DNA from: a virus
DNA length: 44,818 nt
Strand: one strand, 5' to 3'
Virus record (IMG/VR): IMGVR_UViG_3300030106_006452
Coordinates: 85,851-130,668 of that record
How positions within the stretch are numbered: the first letter of the stretch is position 1; the number at the start of each line of letters is the position of its first letter. Both the position numbers and the translations under genes were made by a program. A model generated the notes under the pieces. The model worked only from the letters and a program-made list of their open reading frames with translations, was not told the origin of the DNA and did no database searches. Shown one piece after another: positions 1 to 7,838 of this stretch.

Positions 1-401
1 TTGCCATCACTAGTGGAAAACTTACTTCCAGCTTTCAAAACCGGGGCGTAATCGTAGTTTGGGGCGCCATTTGTAGCTGCAGGGATTAATACGAAAAAAG
101 TTAAAACTCCAAAGCTCGCCGGCGACAATTCAGGTTTTAGTCCAAGCTGTCTAGAAATTTTTAAAACGTTATCATACTCTGTTGCTGTTGATAGAAAAGT
201 TTCATTAACTTGATAATCCAAGTAAAAAGATAAAATATCACCCACATAAGAAACAGTATCTAGCATTAGAGAGCCGAAAGAGTTAGCTGAAAAGTCTCTA
301 AATGTATCAGGATAGTATCTTCTAGCATAGTCTACTAGATCTGATTTAATCGTTGAAAAATCTCGACTAGTATATTTTATCGCTGGTTTTTTTTCTGCCA
401 T
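1..401 (-). CDS. 6: Baseplate wedge protein, T4 gp6-like (partial, C-terminus outside window)
   Basis: I translated this open frame by hand from an ATG at 401; it runs without a stop to base 1, giving about 133 residues of the N-terminus. It begins MAEKKPAIKYTSRDFSTIK and continues with YARRYYPDTF, NSFGSLMLDTVSYVGD and SFYLDYQVNETFL. The 'YTSRDF...I...L...' opening followed by 'G.ml.d..sYv.D.lsfYld.q.nE.fl.tA' is the characteristic start of gp6/J-type baseplate wedge proteins of myoviruses. In T4, gp6 dimers form the ring of baseplate wedges. The start follows an AAAGGG ribosome-binding-like sequence and lies 19 bases after the stop of the gp25-like gene, the gp25-gp6 order seen in many T4-like phages. 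The usual family length is over 500 residues, so most of the gene is off the edge. Confidence 0.82.
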   Translation of the reverse strand, partial: MAEKKPAIKYTSRDFSTIKSDLVDYARRYYPDTFRDFSANSFGSLMLDTVSYVGDILSFYLDYQVNETFLSTATEYDNVLKISRQLGLKPELSPASFGVLTFFVLIPAATNGAPNYDYAPVLKAGSKFSTSDG

Positions 402-420
402 GTTTTCTAAAATCCCTTTA

Positions 421-843
421 TTATACCGCGGTTAGGTCATCAACTATTACCAGAGAATCACGCAAATTGTAGCCAGATATTTCATAAATAAGCTCTATAG
501 CTAGGTTATTTGTGGCGCCAGATTTTATGGCCAACGAGCTATCTCTAGAGATGTTTAATGAAATTATATTAACTTGTGGTAAATATATATTAACTTGCTC
601 TCTTATTCTTTCGTCTATAAAATAATCTGGTGATTGTTCGAACAAAAATCTCTTAATTCCAACGCCATAATCTGGTATCATTACTCTCTCACCGGGAGAA
701 GTATACAACAGCATCTTTAAATTTTGCTGTATGTTATCTTTTATTGTTTTGTTAAGCTCATAGAAAAAATCATTGCTATCTTGTACCAAGGGTAAGGCCG
801 CATCAAAGCCGATTGAACTATTTTTGCTCGACACTAGTGACAT
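421..843 (-). CDS. 25: Baseplate wedge protein, T4 gp25 / GPW family
   Basis: This 140-residue protein has the gp25/GPW lysozyme-like fold signature: an N-terminal region, then 'IQQNLKMLLYTSPGERVMIP' (about residues 38-57), the 'DYGVGIKRFLFE' block and a C-terminal beta region. The 'L.T.pGERv..P.yG.g...flFe' pattern is the family hallmark. In T4, gp25 nucleates baseplate wedge assembly together with gp6 and gp53. The length matches the family (130-140). The ATG at 843 follows an AGGGAG Shine-Dalgarno sequence by about 8 bases. It sits directly upstream of the gp6-like gene, which supports both calls. Nothing looks truncated. Confidence 0.92.
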   Translation of the reverse strand: MSLVSSKNSSIGFDAALPLVQDSNDFFYELNKTIKDNIQQNLKMLLYTSPGERVMIPDYGVGIKRFLFEQSPDYFIDERIREQVNIYLPQVNIISLNISRDSSLAIKSGATNNLAIELIYEISGYNLRDSLVIVDDLTAV

Positions 844-907
844 TTAGGATTCTCCCTGTTCATAAATAGTTTACAAAAAGTATTTTTTATTACAGAAGTT
901 ATAGACA
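844..907. other. Short gap between giant structural gene and gp25
   Basis: This 64-base AT-rich gap carries the gp25 Shine-Dalgarno sequence (minus-strand AGGGAG near 852-857). I see no TATAAATA-type late promoter on the minus strand and no convincing terminator hairpin. The plus strand reads CATAAATAG here, but no gene follows it in that direction. Confidence 0.5.
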
Positions 908-3900
908 TTAATTATCAGAATTTGTTTTATCGTCCGGACAATCATATGAGTTTGATGTATCAGTTTCATCTTTAGTTTTTTGAGCTGCTTCTTCTGGAGT
1001 TACCCCTTCATCGTCTTCTCCTTCTAATAGTTTAGCTATAATTCCAAATGGCGTTAGTGGTCCTGGTAAGAACCAAGGAGTTCTCCAAGTTGGGTCAGTC
1101 ATATTGGCCACACCTTTAAAAATCCCTTCAAAAAACGAAGAAAGTAAATCCGGATTAGAGAAGCGTGGGTTATTATAAGCTTCTGCGTCAATCTGACTTT
1201 CATACAAGTTAGGATTATTAATTCTATCAGAGGCTTGAAGCGATTGTTTTGTTCCAGTTCCAAGTGTGCGAATTGTGTTTTTGAATATGTCATTAAGAGA
1301 AGGATACTCATCGCTTAATACCTCAGTCACAAGGATAGATAAAAAAGATAACAAATCCTTGTAGGGTATTGATTCAAAAAGAGCAGCAAAAGAAGCTACG
1401 ATAAACTCGTTGTCTATGCTTAAAATATTATCGTCTTCTTGAGCGTTCAATATCTGTTCTTCATACTGTTGTTTATTTTCTATACTAGCATGTTTATATA
1501 CTAAAGGCAGCTTAAAATAAAGATCACCATCTTCCTCCCTTAGAAAATATTTTTTTTCCAAAACAGAAGTAACATAGGATTGAACGTTTTTTGTAGTCCC
1601 AGGGAAGGAGCCCTGACTTATATCTAAATTCATATTTAAAGATATTATCTCTAAATTTGCCTTTAAACTGTTAACAATAGTAGCATTTTCTCCGGATTCG
1701 TCTAATCTGATTAATAAATTAAAGGTTATGTATTTTCCAAACTTATAAAAGTAGCTATCTAGGCTACTTAGCTTAGTACCAAGCAACAATATTAGATCAT
1801 TAAATTCTTTTTCAATGAATGCCGCCTCTTGAGCTATGGCGGGGTTGGCGCTATCGGCGTATGGTCCTGCGCCATCGGCATAGGCTTCATAGCCATCAGG
1901 TACATAGTTACCAGCCACGATATTTGCGGCGACCGTGGACATAAAACCTAAATTCATCCAAAATTCCACGCCTTCTTCTTCGGTATCATAAAAGTAATTT
2001 TCTCCCGGTTTGAGGCTATATGTTTTAAGCACAAATTCAGGAGACTCAGTGTTTATGGTCAAAAGTTCTTTTAGTGTACTAATAATAGATTTTTGTTTTT
2101 TTAAAAGCAGTTCTGCGGGATTGAATCCCAGACCGTCGAGGTTATTGTTATATGAATATTTAATAGCATCAATGTATAGATCAGAAAAATATTGTGCTAC
2201 ATCGAATATGTGTAATAATCCTCCTTTAACTTGTGAATCTTGCAAGCTTAATCGCCCTTGCTTTTGACACAATAAACTTAAAGTAGAAAGTGATTCTAAC
2301 TCGTTTATATAAAACTGTTGACCGGGCGAAACCGCGTTAAACATTGAAGATAAAACCCTTCTTTCTGGGCCATACTCTTCCGCCCCAAATAGATATTTTT
2401 GTATTAAATATAGATAATTATATTGTTCACGTTGTTTATCTTCAATATAGGCCGGGTTATCAACCATGATTGTACTGCCAAAATCGCCTTCTTCGACAAA
2501 ATCCGGGATTTTGTCCGGCTCGGCGGTCGGTGGCGCGAATGGGGCGTATTCTCCAAAAACCTCGCCGGTTTTAAACAAATTTAAGCCAGAGGTTGTTTGC
2601 TCATTAAGCAAATTTACTTCATTAGAAGTAGAACTCTTTGCGATGCCAAGCAAATTAATCATATTTTTTGCGACGTGTAATTTTTTCCAATATACGTCCG
2701 GAAGATTTGAAACATCTTTTGGGAGTAAATCTGTAGATTTGTGTAAAGTTAAATCTATTAGCCAAGCACTAGAATTGTTAGTAGGTTCACCAATAGGCCC
2801 GTTTTCAGTAGGTAATATAGATATCATTGTAAGGAGATTTTCAGGAGTTAAAGCACTCTTATTCACATCAACGAAACTCAACTTTAGCAAAGATGGATCC
2901 AAAACTCTATTATTAAATATCTCGAACCCTTTCTCTATAAAAAAACCTCCATTTCTTAATCTGGGGTTGTTAGAATAAAATCCTTTAGGTATTATGGATT
3001 CTCTCTTCTCAGTATTGACTTTAATTATATTTGGTGGGGAAAGCACAGACAGTTCCTTTTCAGCTGGAATTACATTTCTTAATATTTGCTCATATAAGAC
3101 ACTGCTGCTTGGATCAGAATACATACTATCTAAGAACACTCCTGTTTTTTCGTCATCATCAGAGTTTCCAATAAGCTGCGGAGTGCTTTGACTAGAATCA
3201 TCAATTTTAGTTTTAATCCCAGCATTTTTGAGTCTGTTTAAAAACCCAGCTTGAATTATCTTTATCGAAGAAAAGACAAACAATTGAAGTATTTTTGTCT
3301 CTTCAACATCTTCAAGGTCCATACTTAAATCATTAGCTCCAACTAAATTTACAGCCCTATCTACACTTTGAGAAAACTCGGCTGGTATCAGCTCGTCCAT
3401 TCTTTGTTGAATTTTTTCAACGAGATAATTAAAATAAAACGAGTACCCAACTGCTATATCATCATTTATTTCTGGTAACAGTGTTTCAATGCCGAAAGAC
3501 ACAAAAACAAATAACATTTTCATCATCTCGGTTAAAGTTACAACTCTAATTGTTGCTTCATAAAGCGATACAATTTGTACTATTTCAGCCGGCGTTGGGA
3601 TGGAGCCATAGCCAACTTTACACTCAATCCCTTTTATTCTTGATTCCATTTTGCCAACAATATCGTTAAAATATAAAAGAGAAGGATCACAAATGTTAGT
3701 TTTAGAAAAATTTATTCTGTTAAATACTTCTTTTTTAAACAAATCATTAGCAGTTATAAACTCGGCATGTTCTATTATTATCCTTTCTAATATTTCGCCA
3801 AAGAAATTCGGTGAGTCTTCAACAGTTTGCTTTATCACAGTTTTGTAAGCAGATGCTCTCTCGCGATTGGCGCCAACGACATCATCAAATATACCACTAC

Positions 3901-6826
3901 CTTGTAGTGGTTTGTTGCTAGCATTATTAGGAAGCAATCCAGAGTAAATTGCGACCACTGGGTTATCAGCAGAGGAATATATAAGTCTTGTTTCGCCAAA
4001 CGGCAAAATAGCTTCAACTGGCGGCGCTCCGGCTGTATCAAAGCCTGGAATTATATAAGATCCGTTGTAGGGCGCGCTTTCAGCTGATTGCTGAAATTCT
4101 GCAGGTGGTTCATAATGAGCAAAATATCTCAGTTGCTTATTTCCGGGTTGCCAACCAGTTGAAATACTTATAACAAGACTAAAGCTGGTGTTAATAATAG
4201 ACACGTCCAAATTCGAGCCGTCGCTAATTCCAGAAACAAGATCATTTACACGCTGGGCGATTAATTTATTTCCGGCCGCATATTTTTGCAATTTTTCTTT
4301 AAAGTCTTGAGTATTAGTGTTAAAAAAAGAATTTCCATCTTCATCTTTTGGATCAATGTCATAAGCTTTAGCCATTGCCTCAGAAACATCATAACCAGTT
4401 GACATTATTTTTGAAATTGTCGAAATCATGTTAGGCAAATCTGTCGCACTTCTTGTTAAAGATGTCTTAAAATTATCGACTTCACCTTCAAAGGTTCTAG
4501 ATGCAAGCTTTAATATTGAAGTTAAACTTTTCTTTGACAAGTGAATCTGACTTGGATCTTGAAAAGATTCCAAAAGAGGTTCAGCTCCTTTAAAGGTCGC
4601 GGAGGGTCCGCAAAAAATTTCGGGAGTCTGTGGTGTTGCTAGATTTTTAATCGCATCTAATAAATCATTTAAGAGTCCATCTTCTTGATCTAACATTTCT
4701 TCTATAGCATTTTCAGCTGCTTTATTTTTTAAATCATCTACGTATGCACTGTTTGTGGAATTACACAAATCAGACAACATTTTTTTACTTTTTGTTAGCT
4801 CTTCTATTTTATTGTTACAAGCAACCTGATCAAACCTAGCTGCAAAAACATTAATAAAATTAATTAATTTTTGGCGTGTATTTAACACTGCTTTTAGCGG
4901 TGCATACTTATCTAGTGCCAAAAGGCCATAGTATATTTTATCGACAACCAAATTATATCTAATATCATTGGGATCTCCTGACATTAATATACAAATTTCA
5001 GATAAAGTTAACAAATCTGCAAGATCTAAAAAGAAATCTTTAATTAAAAGTTTGTCAACGTCGGAGCCTGGATTTTCATCAAAAACAAAGTTAAACAAAT
5101 CATCGTAAACAGCATCGTCATCTTTATCAACTAACAAGTCATTTATATTAGAATCGAAAGGGGGTGTTTGACTTGGAGCATTTGCAAAGTCACTTGCACT
5201 GCTTCCATCACACAAATAAGCTAATTCCTGCAGCATAATAGACACAGATTCAACAATGATTTTATCTACAAAAGAAATTATCTGCCTTAAAAGATTGTCC
5301 GACAGATTTTTTGTAAAAGATAAGATAGGGTGTGATTTTAGGCCGGCCTCGATTTCAGTCAAAGCTTTTCTTGCGGGATTCTCTAATAGTTTTCTTGTCT
5401 CAATTTCTGGTGGAGTAAGAGGCTCGACACACACACCAGCTTCACTTAATCTACTTCCAAATGCCTCCTTGGTATATAATGCTAGTAAAGTTATAGCCGC
5501 AGGCAGGGCAAGGAACACCATAGCACAGATTATTTCTTTTGTGCCTAAATTGTCATTAAACTCTTTGAGTACAAACGCTTTAAACCCAGCAGGGTCATCC
5601 TCTACTGATTCATTAAATTTACTTATTACTTCTGTCTTGAAAGCTCTGGCAACTGTATTTGTATTCACGTTTGCATTTGCGTAGCGCAATATTTTCTTGA
5701 GATCTTCATTAGAGAGATTTCTCATTATAATGTCACAAACAACAACATCTGGTGCTGCTGGTATGTATTTTTTTAAGCAATCAATTGCAAGACCCATAAT
5801 TGACTGTAATGGTAGAACATTTAAAACAAAATCAAAAGCGTCCCGGGTGGTTTTTATTTTGTCAGCGTTTAAAAGGGCATTTAAAAAAGCAGAATCGCTA
5901 ACTTGTAACAACTTCGCCTTTACTTTTTTTGATATGTCTTGTTTTTGCTGTTTAGTAAGTTTTCTTTGCTTTACTTCTCTAGCCGTTAATTTGCTCTTTT
6001 TTGTTTCCGCTTCGGGGTCATCTTCTCTAGGCTTTCTTTCTTTTTTTGGAACTGGTTCACAAGCAACTTCTCTTATAAAATTTAAACCATATGTGGTTAC
6101 TCCAGCAAGATTAGCTTGATCGTCACTAGTTGGCCCCTCAGATCCCACATAATTTACTGTACCTGCATATATTTGCTCTTCAATTTTTATCTGCTTCGTT
6201 TCTGTAACTCGGATTGGTAAGAAGATAATAGCTTGAAAATATATTAAAGATCCTGCATCTTCAGCGCCAGTATCAATATGATATTTTCCACTTAAAAATA
6301 TATCTGAACTTCTTTTAATTGTTTCGAATAACGCTACGCCGGCGTTATTATCTATTGGTAGCTTTTCACCATCAATATAAAGTCGTAAACTTTTGTCATT
6401 CTTTAAAAACCTACCAACTTTTGATATTTTTAATTCTTCAAAGGAAACAAAGTCCTCCATAATCTTATTTCTAAGTATACCGAGGAAGCCTCCTTTATCT
6501 TCTGCCACTGCAGAAACATACGACCCGGCATTAAATTCTTCTATTCCCCATATTTCTTTTATCTGACTTATAGGAAATTTTATATTACAGTGGTATATTT
6601 CTTGAACCAGATCAGGAAAAATATCATCTGCATCATCAGTAAGTTGTTTAAAAGTGGGCTGTTGGCCTTCGTCTGTTAAAGTTGCTAACTGTATAAACTC
6701 AATACCATTGAATTGATGACCTAATGGAAATGCTGCTGCAATTCTCTCATCATATATTTTATTTGCGAGATTGCTTTCTATTTTTGTAATAACTGGTTGT
6801 GTGTACCATCTTGTAAAATAAGTCAT
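908..6826 (-). CDS. Giant probable tail/baseplate structural protein (1972 aa)
   Basis: This is the largest gene of the window. The chosen ATG at 6826 (MTYFTRWYTQPVITKIE) lies 13 bases after the TAG of the upstream gene and follows an AGAGAG sequence; an in-frame ATG at 6889 would overlap that gene by 50 bases and is less likely. No domain is recognised. The protein is acidic, with many helical stretches, a hydrophobic run about 470 residues in (MVFLALPAAITLLALY) and a strongly charged segment around residues 260-310 rich in K, E and R. The C-terminus ends in an acidic, low-complexity tail. Position between spike-like genes and gp25/gp6 suggests a virion protein, perhaps baseplate-associated. 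Function is inferred from context only; a tape measure is less likely because it lacks the repetitive coiled-coil look. Confidence 0.6.
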   Translation of the reverse strand: MTYFTRWYTQPVITKIESNLANKIYDERIAAAFPLGHQFNGIEFIQLATLTDEGQQPTFKQLTDDADDIFPDLVQEIYHCNIKFPISQIKEIWGIEEFNAGSYVSAVAEDKGGFLGILRNKIMEDFVSFEELKISKVGRFLKNDKSLRLYIDGEKLPIDNNAGVALFETIKRSSDIFLSGKYHIDTGAEDAGSLIYFQAIIFLPIRVTETKQIKIEEQIYAGTVNYVGSEGPTSDDQANLAGVTTYGLNFIREVACEPVPKKERKPREDDPEAETKKSKLTAREVKQRKLTKQQKQDISKKVKAKLLQVSDSAFLNALLNADKIKTTRDAFDFVLNVLPLQSIMGLAIDCLKKYIPAAPDVVVCDIIMRNLSNEDLKKILRYANANVNTNTVARAFKTEVISKFNESVEDDPAGFKAFVLKEFNDNLGTKEIICAMVFLALPAAITLLALYTKEAFGSRLSEAGVCVEPLTPPEIETRKLLENPARKALTEIEAGLKSHPILSFTKNLSDNLLRQIISFVDKIIVESVSIMLQELAYLCDGSSASDFANAPSQTPPFDSNINDLLVDKDDDAVYDDLFNFVFDENPGSDVDKLLIKDFFLDLADLLTLSEICILMSGDPNDIRYNLVVDKIYYGLLALDKYAPLKAVLNTRQKLINFINVFAARFDQVACNNKIEELTKSKKMLSDLCNSTNSAYVDDLKNKAAENAIEEMLDQEDGLLNDLLDAIKNLATPQTPEIFCGPSATFKGAEPLLESFQDPSQIHLSKKSLTSILKLASRTFEGEVDNFKTSLTRSATDLPNMISTISKIMSTGYDVSEAMAKAYDIDPKDEDGNSFFNTNTQDFKEKLQKYAAGNKLIAQRVNDLVSGISDGSNLDVSIINTSFSLVISISTGWQPGNKQLRYFAHYEPPAEFQQSAESAPYNGSYIIPGFDTAGAPPVEAILPFGETRLIYSSADNPVVAIYSGLLPNNASNKPLQGSGIFDDVVGANRERASAYKTVIKQTVEDSPNFFGEILERIIIEHAEFITANDLFKKEVFNRINFSKTNICDPSLLYFNDIVGKMESRIKGIECKVGYGSIPTPAEIVQIVSLYEATIRVVTLTEMMKMLFVFVSFGIETLLPEINDDIAVGYSFYFNYLVEKIQQRMDELIPAEFSQSVDRAVNLVGANDLSMDLEDVEETKILQLFVFSSIKIIQAGFLNRLKNAGIKTKIDDSSQSTPQLIGNSDDDEKTGVFLDSMYSDPSSSVLYEQILRNVIPAEKELSVLSPPNIIKVNTEKRESIIPKGFYSNNPRLRNGGFFIEKGFEIFNNRVLDPSLLKLSFVDVNKSALTPENLLTMISILPTENGPIGEPTNNSSAWLIDLTLHKSTDLLPKDVSNLPDVYWKKLHVAKNMINLLGIAKSSTSNEVNLLNEQTTSGLNLFKTGEVFGEYAPFAPPTAEPDKIPDFVEEGDFGSTIMVDNPAYIEDKQREQYNYLYLIQKYLFGAEEYGPERRVLSSMFNAVSPGQQFYINELESLSTLSLLCQKQGRLSLQDSQVKGGLLHIFDVAQYFSDLYIDAIKYSYNNNLDGLGFNPAELLLKKQKSIISTLKELLTINTESPEFVLKTYSLKPGENYFYDTEEEGVEFWMNLGFMSTVAANIVAGNYVPDGYEAYADGAGPYADSANPAIAQEAAFIEKEFNDLILLLGTKLSSLDSYFYKFGKYITFNLLIRLDESGENATIVNSLKANLEIISLNMNLDISQGSFPGTTKNVQSYVTSVLEKKYFLREEDGDLYFKLPLVYKHASIENKQQYEEQILNAQEDDNILSIDNEFIVASFAALFESIPYKDLLSFLSILVTEVLSDEYPSLNDIFKNTIRTLGTGTKQSLQASDRINNPNLYESQIDAEAYNNPRFSNPDLLSSFFEGIFKGVANMTDPTWRTPWFLPGPLTPFGIIAKLLEGEDDEGVTPEEAAQKTKDETDTSNSYDCPDDKTNSDN

Positions 6827-6839
6827 TAATATTTTCTCT

Positions 6840-7817
6840 CTATGTTGTGTAAAAAGTCGGACTAGAAGAGTTCTTCGGTCCCACTGCATCGCTACTGTTA
6901 AAGCCAGCCATAGCTACTTGAAGTTTTTGCATTATTCCATCAGTTTTTGCGATTATTTCAGTTGATAGTGTTTTCATTCCTGGCTCAATAAGCTCCCAAG
7001 ACAACTCAACTTTACCGCCATTATAAGCAAAAGGGTTTCCTGACGCCATGGCGCCTATAGCTTGCGTTGGTAGACTTCCGTGTTGATGTGTAATTAGCGC
7101 AGCATTAAACTCAATTTGAGCTGTTATAAACGTATCCAAAATGCTATTAAGATTACTTATTTGATCATAAATGTCTTTAACCACAATTGAAATTTGATTT
7201 CCTCTGGCAACTGGTTGCAGATCGCTATCATCACCACCACCAATAAAATTCATTCTAGGTACGCTGTACATTTGGGCGCCTGCTGAGTTGGATTCGTCAG
7301 TGGTGCCACCGGTAACTATTTTGATGCCCTCGCGAGCTACGAACCTTAAACCATCTGCTTTAAGTGTAATAGAAGACTTTGCTCTAACGTTTCCAATGTT
7401 GCCCTCGGGTAATTCTAAATTATCATCAGAATCTGTTTTCTGGGATACATAAATTTCAGCAGCAGTAGTTTTATGATTTCTGATAGCAACAAGAGATTGT
7501 AATCCAGCCCCTGTTGGATCAGATGTAGTGCTAGCTGGGTCTTGTGAACTATAGCCAACGGCAATGGAGATGGTGCCTGCACCAGTTTGGGCGCCATAAC
7601 CGGTACCAGGGGCACGAGGGGTATCCCTCATTAAAGATATACATTGTCCATTGTCACCAGTTAGTCTCTTTTCGGACTTTGCCCTAACAGGCAAAATTGA
7701 TGGTTCTGTTAAAGTGTCACCTCTAGTTCCTAAATACTCCTGGCTTTGAGCGCTTATATTAGATCTTATTTTCTGTTCCTGAGTTAACTTAGAAACATCA
7801 AAAGCTTTTTTCAACAT
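6840..7817 (-). CDS. Baseplate/spike-like structural protein (325 aa)
   Basis: The middle of this protein (about residues 135-180) carries short alternating beta-strand motifs such as GNVRAKSSITLKADGLRFV and REGIKIVTGG, like the beta-helical or OB-fold parts of phage spike proteins. It continues with a 'DLQPVARGNQI...I.DI...I..LN.I...F...Q..FN.AL..H.H' segment (about 200-250), a pattern I associate with conserved virion proteins of marine T4-like phages. The stop lies 13 bases before the start of the giant structural gene, and the start is 21 bases after the tail hydrolase gene, so the three are probably co-transcribed. It is likely a baseplate hub or spike component; the exact T4 counterpart is unclear. 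Confidence 0.6.
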   Translation of the reverse strand: MLKKAFDVSKLTQEQKIRSNISAQSQEYLGTRGDTLTEPSILPVRAKSEKRLTGDNGQCISLMRDTPRAPGTGYGAQTGAGTISIAVGYSSQDPASTTSDPTGAGLQSLVAIRNHKTTAAEIYVSQKTDSDDNLELPEGNIGNVRAKSSITLKADGLRFVAREGIKIVTGGTTDESNSAGAQMYSVPRMNFIGGGDDSDLQPVARGNQISIVVKDIYDQISNLNSILDTFITAQIEFNAALITHQHGSLPTQAIGAMASGNPFAYNGGKVELSWELIEPGMKTLSTEIIAKTDGIMQKLQVAMAGFNSSDAVGPKNSSSPTFYTT

Positions 7818-7838
7818 TTTTAACTATATAGCTCCAAT

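Noticed and set aside
2466-2978. Plus-strand open frame of 170 codons
   Set aside because: It lies wholly inside the 1972-residue minus-strand gene, has no ribosome-binding site and its protein looks random, so it is a shadow frame. Similar plus-strand frames at 5256-5684, 5697-6119, 19265-19711 and 39868-40278 were rejected for the same reason.
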